A stretch of 64,000 nt of DNA from DASXHD01 sp036488725. Its GTDB lineage: Bacteria; Myxococcota_A; Polyangia; Polyangiales; Polyangiaceae. Position 1 is the stretch's first letter; the number at the start of each line of letters is the position of its first letter. The position numbers and the translations under genes were made by a program. Below, one piece after another: positions 7,601 through 16,158 of the stretch. The notes under the pieces were generated by a model. The model was not told where the DNA came from and made no database searches. It was given only the letters and a program-made list of their open reading frames with translations. The DNA is taken from positions 77,595 through 141,594 of the forward strand of contig DASXHD010000101.1 in assembly GCA_036488725.1 (NCBI GenBank), given 5' to 3'.

Positions 7601-9057
7601 CAGCACCACCTCACTCGAACCCGGTACGTGATCTTCGTCTCGCCGCGCGCGCCCACGTTCGCGCGGAACGTGAAGGTGTGCGCGTCTTTCTTTTGATAGG
7701 GAATCGACGAGCCGAGGATTTCCCAGTCACCCTCGATGGGCTCGTAAACGAGCACTTCGTCGGCCGTGTCTTTGTGATTGCGGAGCGCGATCTCCCAAGT
7801 CGTCTCGTCGACGCAGCTCGAAATTTGTTTGAAGTCGGTCTGCGTGCGGTCGCCGACGACGTCGAAGCTGTCGCCCATCTTCACGCGGAGTTGTTCGTCG
7901 CGCGGCGTGTGGTCGATCGCGTCCTCGCCGATGAACTGCGCCGCGCCGCTCTTGTCCGCCTTGTAGACGCGGATCGTCCCCTTCGGCAGCGGGATGCCGA
8001 GGTGATTCTTCTCCTCGTTTTGAATCTCGAGGTAGACGCCAACTTTTTGGTTCGAGACGACCTGACCGTAGCTGCCGCGGTAGTAGTACGAAGCGCCGTA
8101 AAAAATGAGCTGCCGGTGCACCTGCACGCCGTGGCCCTCGAGGAGCGTCACTTGTTTTTGCTCGTTCGAGAGGAGCGTCGTCGGGCGGTCGAGCGTGTAG
8201 AGGTGGTACTCGAAGAAGCTCTCTTCTTTGAATTGCTGCCGCTCTTCGGCGACGCCGTCGCGGTCGTCCTCCGACTCGTCCTTCTCCAGCCTCTCGCGGA
8301 CGCGCTGCACGTTGCCGGCGACCAGCTTGAGGCGCGCGTTTTCGTACGACGTCGACGTCTCGTTCTTCAGCGTCACCCAGCCGTGGAGGTCCGCGCTCGA
8401 CATGCCGCCCGCCGCTTCTTCGCCGATGGTGAGCACGTAATCAGCCGCCCACCCGAAGCCTTGCGAGAGATACGTCACTTCGAGCGGCTGTTTGGGCGCG
8501 TCGCTGTCGAGGAGCCAGACGAGCGTCGGCTGCGCGATCAAATTGTCGGGCACCTCGGGAAACGAAAAGCGCGCCGGGAACCCGTACGTCACTTCGTTTC
8601 CGACGCGCAGCACCGGCTGGTTGTCGTTCACCGAGAGCACTTCGGCGTCGACGGCTTCGTCTTTGCCGGTCGTCTTGTTCCACCGATAGAGGCGGATCTT
8701 CTTGCCCTCGTATTTTTTGAGCAGGCTCTGCGGCGAGAGGAGATCGTAGCGGTAGTTCTGCTCGAGGATCGAAATCGGGTTGCCCTTCGCGAGCGACTTC
8801 ACGTGGACCGTGTCGGCCTCGATTTGCGACGACACGTCGCGAAACTCGAGCGACACGCGGCCGGTCCCGAGGTCGACGTCGCGGACTTCGCGCACGAGGC
8901 CGAAGCCGTCGTTGTAGACGGTGACCGAAACCGATTTGCGCGTGTCCGAGCGCGAGATGCGCGAGCTCGTGGGCCCCGCGTTTTTTGCGGCAGGTCCCCC
9001 GCACGCGGCGAGCGCGAGCACGCCCGCGAAGCAGATCGATTCGAAGCGTGCGCGCAT
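7600..9057 (-). CDS. DUF4139 domain lipoprotein
   Basis: A 485-residue paralogue of the downstream gene, but with a lipoprotein signal (MRARFESICFAGVLALAAC, lipobox LAAC) instead of a cleavable one. Both proteins share the same order of blocks over their whole length, including SVTVYNDGFGLVREVRDVDL, the YRYDLLSPQSLLKKYEGKK block and the FFEYHLYTLDRPT block, and both end in RVRxRWC. It is the first gene of a two-gene unit; a promoter is expected in the 59 bp between 9058 and 9116. The pair probably arose by tandem duplication, one copy being membrane-anchored and the other periplasmic. No enzymatic motif is recognised. Confidence 0.88.
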   Translation of the reverse strand: MRARFESICFAGVLALAACGGPAAKNAGPTSSRISRSDTRKSVSVTVYNDGFGLVREVRDVDLGTGRVSLEFRDVSSQIEADTVHVKSLAKGNPISILEQNYRYDLLSPQSLLKKYEGKKIRLYRWNKTTGKDEAVDAEVLSVNDNQPVLRVGNEVTYGFPARFSFPEVPDNLIAQPTLVWLLDSDAPKQPLEVTYLSQGFGWAADYVLTIGEEAAGGMSSADLHGWVTLKNETSTSYENARLKLVAGNVQRVRERLEKDESEDDRDGVAEERQQFKEESFFEYHLYTLDRPTTLLSNEQKQVTLLEGHGVQVHRQLIFYGASYYYRGSYGQVVSNQKVGVYLEIQNEEKNHLGIPLPKGTIRVYKADKSGAAQFIGEDAIDHTPRDEQLRVKMGDSFDVVGDRTQTDFKQISSCVDETTWEIALRNHKDTADEVLVYEPIEGDWEILGSSIPYQKKDAHTFTFRANVGARGETKITYRVRVRWC

Positions 9058-9116
9058 GCGGCGTCGAAGCTATCCGACGCGCGACCCTGTCGAAAGTTCT
9101 ATCGGCCCCAAATTTT

Positions 9117-10262
9117 TCACGGCGGCAAGTAGACGAGCCCGACGAACTCGGGCCCGGTGATCGCGACCGGCGTTCCGACGGGCGAGGGGACGCCGCTCTG
9201 CGCGTCCATCGTCATCGTCACGACCGCCCCCGACGTCTGGTTACCGACGAAGAGAAAACGCCCCGTCTCTTCGATTTGAAACTGTCGCGGCGTTTGTCCG
9301 CCGCTCGAAACGCGCGCTTTCGGCGTGAGCTTCGCGCCCGGGCCGATGTCGAAGACGACGATGCTGTCGTCGCCGCGGTTCGACGCGAGGACGTGCTTGC
9401 CGTCGCTCGTCACTTGGATTTCGGCGCCGGTGTTCGCGGCGCCGTCGACGGTGCCTCCGTAGAGCGACGAGAGCGACTGGATCTGCGAGAGCGCGCCGCT
9501 CCCCGGATCGAAATCGAACGCGACGATCATGCTCGCGTTCTCGTCGACGACGTACGCGTGCGTCCCCGGCGGGTCGAACGCGATGTGCCGCGCCCCGCCG
9601 CCCGCGGGCGTGAGCCCCAGATACGAGAGCGCGCCGCCGTCGCGACGAAACACCGCCACGCCATCGAGACCCTTGTTCGGCACGAGGACGAAGGCGTTCG
9701 ACGGATCGGCGACGATCTCGTGGGTCTCGGCGGTCGCGCCGAACGAGTGCGTCGCCGACGCGTCTCCGAGCGTGCCGTCCTGCGCGCGCGGAAAGACCGC
9801 GATCGTGCCGTTGCCGTAGTTCGCGGTCATGACGAGCTCGCTGGCGCGATCGAGCCCGACGTGCGCGGGACCTTGGCCGCGCGAGCCGACCGAGCCTTGC
9901 GAAGTGAGCTTGCCGGTCTTGGGATCGATCGCGAACGCGAGGACGAGCGAATTCACTTCGTCGACCGCGTAGAGGTGCGCGCGCGCGGCGTCGAACGCGA
10001 GGAACGACGGATTGCCGCCGGTGGGCGTCGCATCGACTGGCGTGAGCGCGTAGGACGTCTCGTCGAAGGCGAAGACGTGGATCATCCCGTCGCTCGCGCC
10101 GACGTAAACACGCGCCGGCCCGCGCGCGGCGGCGTCGCTCGCGTCGGTCGCGATCGCATCGGGTGCCGCGTCGCTCGCGCTCGCCTCGGTCGACGCGTCG
10201 ACGACCGCGCCCGCGCCCGCGTCGCAAGCGAGCAGGAACGCGAGAGCGAGCGCGCGCTTCAT
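9117..10262 (-). CDS. Exported beta-propeller lactonase-like protein
   Basis: A 381-residue protein of the lactonase/6-phosphogluconolactonase-like seven-bladed propeller family. Repeated blades are visible: FLAFDAARAHLYAVDEVNS, HVGLDRASELVMTANYGNG, IAFDPPGTHAYVVDEN, IQVTSDGKHVLASNRGDDS, FQIEETGRFLFVGNQTSG. The N-terminus MKRALALAFLLACDAGAG is a likely lipoprotein signal (LLAC) followed by an Ala/Ser/Asp linker. That places it outside the cytoplasm, so a sugar-phosphate lactonase role is doubtful. The start at 10262 overlaps the Nei stop by 4 bp, placing it last in the sigma/anti-sigma/Nei operon. Confidence 0.85.
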   Translation of the reverse strand: MKRALALAFLLACDAGAGAVVDASTEASASDAAPDAIATDASDAAARGPARVYVGASDGMIHVFAFDETSYALTPVDATPTGGNPSFLAFDAARAHLYAVDEVNSLVLAFAIDPKTGKLTSQGSVGSRGQGPAHVGLDRASELVMTANYGNGTIAVFPRAQDGTLGDASATHSFGATAETHEIVADPSNAFVLVPNKGLDGVAVFRRDGGALSYLGLTPAGGGARHIAFDPPGTHAYVVDENASMIVAFDFDPGSGALSQIQSLSSLYGGTVDGAANTGAEIQVTSDGKHVLASNRGDDSIVVFDIGPGAKLTPKARVSSGGQTPRQFQIEETGRFLFVGNQTSGAVVTMTMDAQSGVPSPVGTPVAITGPEFVGLVYLPP

Positions 10263-11068
10263 CGTTGGCACCGAGGACAATGATACGTCGAACGCCGATC
10301 GAGGCCCTGCCGAAGAAAACGAATCGGCGCGCCGCACCGGAGACACGGGCGACCCGCGCGACCGTAGACCCACTTCGACGGCCCGGGCGCGAAACGAGAC
10401 GCTCGCCCGACGATCGCAAATCGCCCTGATTTCCCGCGCGAAACGTTCTTCGTCAAAAGCTCGCGCGCGCGCCCGAGGAGCTCGAGCCAGCGCGCGTCGG
10501 ACACGTCGCTCGGCGGCGTGCGCGGATCGATGCCGGACAAAAAGAGGAGCTCGCTCTTCCACTCGTTTCCGATCCCGGCGACGTCGCGTTGATCGAGGAG
10601 CGCCTCGGCGATCGTCGGGCGAATGCTCGCGCGGAGACGTCGCGCGGCCTCATGCGCGTCGAAATCGCTCGCGAGCACGTCGGGCCCGAGCGACCGGAGC
10701 ACGCGGTCGCGCCGCAGCGCGTCCTCCGACAAGAGCCGCACGATCGGCGGCGCGCCGGCGCCCGGTCTGCGACGCAATACCGCCGCGCGGTCGCTCGTCT
10801 CGATCGCGACGAGGTCGCGGGCCGTCGGTCCGGCACGCGGGAAGAGAAGCCACTCGCCGCTCATACGCAAATGCGTGTGGAGCGTTCGCCCGTCGTCGAA
10901 TCGAATCAGCAAGTGCTTGCCGCGCGACTCGACGCTCTCGATCGTGCGGCCCTCGAGGCCGGTGTCGCGCAGCGCGGGAATCGGCGAACGAAAATGCTCG
11001 ACGCGTTGCCCCGCGAGCGCCTCACGCAGCGTGATCGCGATGCGGGCGAGCGTGTCGCCCTCGGGCAC
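10259..11068 (-). CDS. nei: Fpg/Nei-family DNA glycosylase (endonuclease VIII type)
   Basis: Base-excision-repair glycosylase/AP lyase for oxidised bases, 269 residues. It begins with PEGDT, where Pro2 and Glu3 are the catalytic pair and the GD form marks Nei rather than Fpg. It has the helix-two-turn-helix region (LLDQRDVAGIGNEWKSELLF) and a C-terminal zinc finger with CLRC and CPRC. The GTG start lies directly after the anti-sigma stop, with GGAGGA at the end of that gene as Shine-Dalgarno sequence, so translation is coupled. Its position behind a sigma/anti-sigma pair suggests stress-controlled expression, which is inference. Confidence 0.92.
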   Translation of the reverse strand: MPEGDTLARIAITLREALAGQRVEHFRSPIPALRDTGLEGRTIESVESRGKHLLIRFDDGRTLHTHLRMSGEWLLFPRAGPTARDLVAIETSDRAAVLRRRPGAGAPPIVRLLSEDALRRDRVLRSLGPDVLASDFDAHEAARRLRASIRPTIAEALLDQRDVAGIGNEWKSELLFLSGIDPRTPPSDVSDARWLELLGRARELLTKNVSRGKSGRFAIVGRASRFAPGPSKWVYGRAGRPCLRCGAPIRFLRQGLDRRSTYHCPRCQR

Positions 11069-11935
11069 TCATTCCTCCGGCTGGGCGATGGCTTCGAGCG
11101 CGCGCTGACAGTCTTTGCAGTCTTTCGCGTGCGAATCCATGAACGCCACCTCGTCGCGCGTGGCTTGCCCGTGCTCGCGCCGCCAGAGCGACGACGCCGT
11201 CACGTGCTGCGGCGTGTACGCGAGCGACGACGCCTCGACGTCGCGCTGACAGTCCTCGCAAACGGCGAGGTGCGCCCCGTTGTGGGGCTGCGTGATTTGA
11301 CCGACGTTCGGGTCGGGCGCGGTCTGCTGATAGAGCGACAGCAAAAAATCGCACTGCGAGCGCGCCGAAAACCACCACGCCGCTTCGCGCTCCGCCGGGT
11401 CGAGCGCCTCGGCTTCGCGCCGGCGCGTCGCGTTGAGCCCGATGAGCAAGCGCGCCTTCTTCTTCAATCCCCCATCGATCGCCGCGAGCTTCTCGTCGAG
11501 CTTGGCGGTGTCGAGGCTCGCGAGCGAGAGCGACGCGCGCACCGACGCGAGCGCGTCGCGTGCGGCGAGGGCCGTCTCCGCCGATTCTGTGTAGAGTACA
11601 CGTTCATCGGCTTCGCTCTCGTCGGCGAGGATGGCCTCGAACGCTTCGTCCAACCCGCGCGCGAGCTTCTTTCGCTCGGCGTCCGCGTCGATCGAGTCGA
11701 CGTACGCCGCGATCGCTTGGTGCTCGCAGCGATCGATCGCGAGCGTCGCGTCGCGCAGCGAATCACCGAGCGCCTGGGTCCTCCGCAGCAAATCGCCCGC
11801 CATCGCGAGGATGCGGCCCGCGTCGGCCGCTTCGGTCACTTTGTTCGCCGTCGCCGCTTCGAGCGCGCGCCGCCGGTCTGCATAACGTTTGAGGAGCGGC
11901 GAAAGATCGCCATCCACGTCCGGCGGCGGCGTCAC
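11069..11935 (-). CDS. Putative anti-sigma factor with two HxxxCxxC motifs
   Basis: A 288-residue soluble protein with no transmembrane segment. The first 180 residues are helical and charged with coiled-coil character. The C-terminus holds two copies of the HxxxCxxC motif of zinc-binding anti-sigma factors: H222-C226-C229 (HLAVCEDC) and H269-C273-C276 (HAKDCKDC). It starts at GTG 11935, 4 bp after the sigma factor gene, the usual anti-sigma position. Known ZAS proteins carry one motif near the N-terminus, so two at the C-terminus is unusual. It could be redox- or zinc-sensing. The call rests on motif and context, not on clear overall similarity. Confidence 0.65.
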   Translation of the reverse strand: MTPPPDVDGDLSPLLKRYADRRRALEAATANKVTEAADAGRILAMAGDLLRRTQALGDSLRDATLAIDRCEHQAIAAYVDSIDADAERKKLARGLDEAFEAILADESEADERVLYTESAETALAARDALASVRASLSLASLDTAKLDEKLAAIDGGLKKKARLLIGLNATRRREAEALDPAEREAAWWFSARSQCDFLLSLYQQTAPDPNVGQITQPHNGAHLAVCEDCQRDVEASSLAYTPQHVTASSLWRREHGQATRDEVAFMDSHAKDCKDCQRALEAIAQPEE

Positions 11936-11939
11936 GACG

Positions 11940-12596
11940 TCACCCGTCCATCAATTCCTGCAAGTAGCGACGAAGGTACGCTTGGGCGCGGCTGACGCGC
12001 TTGTACGAGTTCGCGACTGTGATTCCGAGTTTCTTGGCGCATGCTTCGTGGTCCTCGAGGTCTTGGTGGTGGTAGGCGTCCCACGCGCCGGCCTCGTTCG
12101 GGTGCTCCTGCTTCAGACGGTCGAACGCGGTCCAGTAGAGCGACTGGGCCTCGTCGCGCTCGGCGGCGCGCTTGGAGAGATTGATGGCGTACGCGATCTG
12201 TCGCGGCGACTCTTGGTTGTCTTCTTCGCCGCCTTTGGGGACGGAGTCGAGGAGCTCGCGCTGACGGCGGTACGCGTCGATCGCAGCGTGCTTGACGATG
12301 CGGAGGAAAAAAGTCTTCGGCGAAGCGGCCGCGCCGGGCCTCGCCTCGGAGAGGCCGCGAAACTGATCGAGACCGCGCTCGATGAGCTTGCGAACGGCTT
12401 CTTGGTAGAGCTCGCCCTCGTCGTCGGGGGAGCCGGCTCGGTAGCTCTGCTGAACGCGTCGAACGACGACGCCGGCCGGCTTGCGCCAGCGCTCGCAGAG
12501 CGAACCCAGGGGTGTGCTCGCGTCCTCGCCCTTCGCGCGTGTTCGCACGACGAGATCGAAGAGCTCGGAATCGCTGAGCTTGTCGAATGCGCCCAT
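11940..12596 (-). CDS. ECF-like sigma-70 family factor
   Basis: A 218-residue RNA polymerase sigma factor. Region 2 is about residues 35-115 (GELYQEAVRKLIERGLDQF ... KTFFLRIVKHAAIDAYRRQ, the last part being region 2.4). Region 4 lies at the end (EACAKKLGITVANSYKRVSRA, a helix-turn-helix). No region 1.1 or 3 is present, as expected of ECF factors. It is the first gene of the operon sigma - anti-sigma - nei - lactonase. The 91-bp gap to the divergent lipoprotein gene (12597-12687) should contain its promoter; no clear autoregulatory -35/-10 pair is evident to me. Confidence 0.85.
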   Translation of the reverse strand: MGAFDKLSDSELFDLVVRTRAKGEDASTPLGSLCERWRKPAGVVVRRVQQSYRAGSPDDEGELYQEAVRKLIERGLDQFRGLSEARPGAAASPKTFFLRIVKHAAIDAYRRQRELLDSVPKGGEEDNQESPRQIAYAINLSKRAAERDEAQSLYWTAFDRLKQEHPNEAGAWDAYHHQDLEDHEACAKKLGITVANSYKRVSRAQAYLRRYLQELMDG

Positions 12597-12687
12597 GGGC
12601 CGTGGTCAGCGTAGCCCAGGGGCGTAGGATTCATCCACTCAACATTGACGACGGGCGCGCGGCGGCCTGACGGCTAAACTTTCGAAG

Positions 12688-13443
12688 ATGAGGCTCTTGG
12701 CTTATTTGGCGGTCGCGGCGCTCGCGGCATGCTCCAACGATATCTTCGGCAGTCCCGACGCGAGCGACGATGCATCGCCCGCCGACGGCGCAGTCGACGG
12801 CGGGGGCGGTCCGGAGGCGTGCACGTCCGGGCTCGCATGCTCGGGGACCCAAGCCGCGTGCGTCACGTTCGACCCGAACGAGGGGCCGTTCACGGATCAG
12901 TCGCTGAGCCCGGGCTCGACTTCGATCTCGACCGACGAATACGTCACGTGTCCGAGCTCGCTCTTGTCGGATCTGCCGACGACGGGCGCGTCCGTGGGCA
13001 AAGCCATCGTCTCGCACGACTTCACCGAGACGGGTCAGAGCGCGAACATCACGGTCGATCTCTCGGTGTGGCTGCCCGCGAACGCCAACGGCGCGTTCTC
13101 CGCGCTCGCGGTTCGCATCGGCGACATGGACGTCGTCCAGCTCGCATCGTCCGCCGGGAGCTGGTTTCTACGCGTGCTCGCCAGCGGCGAGAGCAGGTCG
13201 ATTCAGCCCGTCCTTGGCGCGTGGAATCACATGGTGCTCCAAGTCGTCTTCAGCAACGACACGAACATCGGGGAAGCGTCGCTGACGTACGACGCCGACG
13301 GCGGAGCGCGCCCGACCGCGATCATCAAAGACCGAACGACGTCGTCGATCGCGATCACCACGATCACCGCTGACCTCGGCCTCCAAGGAACGACGACCGC
13401 GGCGATGAAGGCGTACTACGACGACGTCATCGTGACGCTCTGA
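12688..13443 (+). CDS. Putative lipoprotein, LamG-like domain
   Basis: A 251-residue lipoprotein. The signal MRLLAYLAVAALAAC has lipobox LAAC and is followed by the Asp/Ala/Gly linker common in this genome. From about residue 80 the sequence looks like a concanavalin/LamG-type jelly roll (VGKAIVSHDFTETGQSANIT ... GAWNHMVLQVVFSND ... KAYYDDVIVTL), as in many myxobacterial surface lipoproteins that may bind glycans. No catalytic motif is seen. It is divergent from the sigma factor operon and its stop abuts that of the next, convergent gene at 13444. Confidence 0.75.
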   Translation: MRLLAYLAVAALAACSNDIFGSPDASDDASPADGAVDGGGGPEACTSGLACSGTQAACVTFDPNEGPFTDQSLSPGSTSISTDEYVTCPSSLLSDLPTTGASVGKAIVSHDFTETGQSANITVDLSVWLPANANGAFSALAVRIGDMDVVQLASSAGSWFLRVLASGESRSIQPVLGAWNHMVLQVVFSNDTNIGEASLTYDADGGARPTAIIKDRTTSSIAITTITADLGLQGTTTAAMKAYYDDVIVTL

Positions 13444-13971
13444 TTAGCGCGCGACGAGCGGCAGGTCCCCGGGGCCTTGGCGCAGCGGGAACTCGACGCG
13501 GTGGCCCATGACGAGCGTGTACATTTTTTCGCCGGTGACGCCGTAGTCCCACGGCGACTCGACCGCGGCTGACCAGAGCTTGGTCCCGTCGAGCGCGTAG
13601 CCGGCGACCTCGAGCTCGCCGCTCATGACGACGACGTCGCCGTGACGGTTCCACGAGTGGAACGCGTACGGCGTGATGTCTTGATGAATCTTGGTGCCGC
13701 TCGCCATGTCGTACGCGCAGACCGCTTCGCCGCAGCCGAAGAACATGACGCCCGTGTCGCCGACGAGGTGCACGCCGCACCCGTAGCCTTCGCGCACGTG
13801 ACCGATGACGAGGAGCGTCGGCGCGCCGCCGGGTCGATGCACGAGCACGTAGCGCGCTTCGCGGTCGTCGTCCGAAGACGCGCGGTGCACGACGACGCGC
13901 CGCTCGTCCAACCCACGCGGCTGCTCGGCGGTGAGCAGCACGCGAAATCCTCCCGCCCCGACTTCGAACAT
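13444..13971 (-). CDS. Hypothetical protein, propeller-like repeats
   Basis: A 175-residue protein of unknown function. The ATG at 13971 (MFEVGAGGFRVLLTAEQPRG) is chosen because further upstream the frame only mirrors the divergent SRPBCC gene. Short repeated units such as MFFGCGEAVCAYDMASGTKI and MSGELEVAGYALDGTKLWSA look like PQQ/WD-type blades, so it may be part of a small propeller. No signal peptide is visible, so it is probably cytoplasmic. Its start lies 30 bp from that of the divergent gene, leaving little room for two promoters. Confidence 0.65.
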   Translation of the reverse strand: MFEVGAGGFRVLLTAEQPRGLDERRVVVHRASSDDDREARYVLVHRPGGAPTLLVIGHVREGYGCGVHLVGDTGVMFFGCGEAVCAYDMASGTKIHQDITPYAFHSWNRHGDVVVMSGELEVAGYALDGTKLWSAAVESPWDYGVTGEKMYTLVMGHRVEFPLRQGPGDLPLVAR

Positions 13972-14001
13972 GAAGCCGAAAGTATCGTGTATTGTCCCCG
14001 C

Positions 14002-14529
14002 ATGGAACTTCGCGCCGACGCGACCATCCCCTTCCAACGCCCCGTCGTCTTCGCCGCCTACCGCGACAAGCTCGTCGAGATGCTGCCGTACCTCCCGAAC
14101 GTCCGCGCGATCGAGGTCCGCAAGCGCGAGGAAAAGGGCGATGTCGTCGAAATTTTGAACTTCTGGAAGGGCGGCGGCGACATTCCGGCCGCGGCGCGCG
14201 CCTTCGTCAGCGAGGGGATGCTCTCGTGGCTCGACCACGCGTCGTGGAATCAGGCGGCTTTCACGTGCGATTGGAAGATCGAGCCGCAGGCCTTCACCGA
14301 GGCGATCACCTGCGTCGGAAAGAACCGCTTCACCGAGGAGGGCGACAAAACGCACCTCGAGATCCGCGGGGAGCTTTCGATCGATCCGAAGAAGCTCAAA
14401 GGCATTCCTGGATTTCTCTCGGGCAAAGTCGCCAAGGCGGTCGAGGAGCTCTTGATCTCGAAGATCAAACCGAACCTCGTCAGCACCGCCGAGGGGCTCA
14501 CGAAGTATCTCGAGTCGCAGAAGGGCTAG
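14002..14529 (+). CDS. SRPBCC-like hypothetical protein
   Basis: A 175-residue cytoplasmic protein that looks like a START/SRPBCC lipid- or ligand-binding fold of the DUF2505 sort: an N-terminal strand MELRADATIPFQRPVVFAAY, a central antiparallel section (ITCVGKNRFTEEGDKTHLEI), and a long amphipathic C-terminal helix with VAKAVEELLISKIKPNL. No catalytic residues are recognised. The start has no strong Shine-Dalgarno sequence. It is divergent from the propeller-like gene and its stop touches the stop of the convergent lipoprotein gene. Confidence 0.75.
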   Translation: MELRADATIPFQRPVVFAAYRDKLVEMLPYLPNVRAIEVRKREEKGDVVEILNFWKGGGDIPAAARAFVSEGMLSWLDHASWNQAAFTCDWKIEPQAFTEAITCVGKNRFTEEGDKTHLEIRGELSIDPKKLKGIPGFLSGKVAKAVEELLISKIKPNLVSTAEGLTKYLESQKG

Positions 14530-14847
14530 TCAGAACGGGAAGGCGTCGTCGAAGCTGACGCCCACGTCGACCGTGCCGGGCGTGTCGCCGAAGACGTCGT
14601 TGCCCGTGACGCCTACGTCGACGAACGTTCCGCCGTCGAGCGGCACGCTGCCCTCGAGTGTGGCGCCTCCGCCCGCGTCGAATCCGTTCCCGTTGGGGAG
14701 CGCGCCGCCGCCGCCGCCCGAGAGCGCCGGCGTGCAGCCGTTGCAGTCGGCGATCATGGGCGTGTCGAGACCGTCGGTGTTACCGCACGCGAGAAAAATC
14801 GCAGACTGGAGCACCACGGCGCACGCGAGGAGAAGCCACTTTCGCAC
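14530..14847 (-). CDS. Small putative lipoprotein
   Basis: A 105-residue lipoprotein. The signal MRKWLLLACAVVLQSAIFLAC has lipobox FLAC. The rest is short, Gly/Asp-rich and of low complexity (GGGGGALPNGNGFDAGGGAT, then DVGVSFDDAF), with a CNGC pair shortly after the anchor. No fold or function is evident. It is one of several small surface lipoproteins of this style in the window. Confidence 0.6.
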   Translation of the reverse strand: MRKWLLLACAVVLQSAIFLACGNTDGLDTPMIADCNGCTPALSGGGGGALPNGNGFDAGGGATLEGSVPLDGGTFVDVGVTGNDVFGDTPGTVDVGVSFDDAFPF

Positions 14848-14880
14848 GCAGCGCGATGATGCGTCCGCCGTGCCAGGCGC

Positions 14881-15318
14881 TCAGGCTCGGCCGAACAAAG
14901 CTTTCACGCTGGGGCGCCCGAGCACCATGAACGTCCACACGCCGAGCGCGGTGCCGAGCGGAAAGCTGAGGCACGTGAAGCCCGCCATCACCATGATGAG
15001 GATGTAGCGCGTGTGCTTCTTCAGGCCGGCGGCCGCGACGAAGTGGAGCACGACGACCGGGACGGTGAAGAGCGCGATGAAGACGCCGATGAGAAGGACG
15101 ATGCCCGCCGCCGCCGCTTCGTGCCCGGTACCGTGGCCGCGGCCGCTGTCGGCGACGACGCCCGCGATGAGCAGAAAATAGGCGACGATGCCGAGCGTCG
15201 AGCACCCGAGGAGCGCGGTCCACACGTAATGGAGAATCGAGAGCGTGTTGAGATCGCCCTCGTCCTTCGAACGAATCGCGGCGGGGTCGGCTTGGACGTA
15301 CGGATACGGTGCGTTCAC
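14881..15318 (-). CDS. Small integral membrane protein
   Basis: A 145-residue protein with about four transmembrane helices: about residues 28-55 (YVWTALLGCSTLGIVAYFLL), 70-98, 104-120 and 120-138. A His/Gly-rich loop (GRGHGTGHEAAAAG) lies between helices 1 and 2. It resembles short membrane proteins widespread in myxobacteria, with no known role. The start at 15318 overlaps the stop of the FGE-domain lipoprotein gene by 4 bp, so both are in one operon. Confidence 0.75.
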   Translation of the reverse strand: MNAPYPYVQADPAAIRSKDEGDLNTLSILHYVWTALLGCSTLGIVAYFLLIAGVVADSGRGHGTGHEAAAAGIVLLIGVFIALFTVPVVVLHFVAAAGLKKHTRYILIMVMAGFTCLSFPLGTALGVWTFMVLGRPSVKALFGRA

Positions 15319-16103
15319 TTCGGCAGGATATCAGCGCAGCAGCGGAAGCCGGTCGAATAGTCGTGGTAGGTCTTCGCGTGCGCGGTCGTGCGGTACTCGC
15401 AGCCGGGCCCGTTGAGCTTCGCGTCGACGAAGAAGCCGCCCATGAAGCTGCCTTTGGTCGGGTCGTTCGGATCGGGCGAGTCCTCGATCCACTCGTGGAG
15501 GTTGCCGTGCATGTCGAAGGCGCCGTACGCGCTGACGCACTTCGGATAATCGCCGCCGCGCGCCAGGCCGGCGTCGAGCTGATCGCATTCGGGATCGTTC
15601 AGCTCGGCGTTGTCGTAGCTCGGGTTTGGGCCGAAGAGCCGAACGATGGGGCTCACGCGGCCTTCGTTGCACGCCGCTGGATCGTACGTGTCGCCGTAGG
15701 GATAGACGTAGTCGTGCGCGGGCTCGCCGCGGCACGCGGCGGTCCACTCGGCGAGCGTGCAGAGACGTTTGCCCGACGCGGCGCACGCGGCCGCGGCTTG
15801 GACTTGGCTGATGTAGCCCTGCGGAAAAATGTGATCGGCGGGGACTGCGCGAATCGCGCTCGCGTCGACGCCGTCGAGGCTTTGGTAGAAGGGCCACGGC
15901 GCGTCGCCGTTCACGAGCGCGCCTTCGTAAAGGTCGACGCACACGCCGGCGTCGGGCGCGTCGACGAGCGCCATGCCGGCGGGGCAGGGGCTCGCGGCTT
16001 CGGCGGCGACGTCCGAGCCGGCGTCGGCGGGCGGCGCGGACGAATCGATCGGCTCGGCGGCGTCGCCGCACGCGAGCAAAAAAAGAAGGACGGCCCTGCG
16101 CAC
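15315..16103 (-). CDS. FGE/sulfatase-modifying-factor domain lipoprotein
   Basis: A 262-residue lipoprotein (MRRAVLLFLLAC, lipobox LLAC, then an Asp/Ala linker). From about residue 40 it has the formylglycine-generating-enzyme-like fold: CPAGMALVD, CVDLYEGALVNGDAPWPF, GKRLCTLAEWTAACRG, YPYGDTYDP, AYGAFDMHGNLHEWIED and a final GFRCCADI. In most such proteins the fold serves in binding or regulation rather than in making formylglycine. Its N-terminal Cys anchors it to a membrane outside the cytoplasm. It is coupled to the downstream membrane protein gene. One of three FGE-domain proteins in the window. Confidence 0.87.
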   Translation of the reverse strand: MRRAVLLFLLACGDAAEPIDSSAPPADAGSDVAAEAASPCPAGMALVDAPDAGVCVDLYEGALVNGDAPWPFYQSLDGVDASAIRAVPADHIFPQGYISQVQAAAACAASGKRLCTLAEWTAACRGEPAHDYVYPYGDTYDPAACNEGRVSPIVRLFGPNPSYDNAELNDPECDQLDAGLARGGDYPKCVSAYGAFDMHGNLHEWIEDSPDPNDPTKGSFMGGFFVDAKLNGPGCEYRTTAHAKTYHDYSTGFRCCADILPK

Positions 16104-16158
16104 GACCGGCTGAGCTTACAACGGTCGAGCCCGGCCGCAATGCGTGTAGGATGCACGC

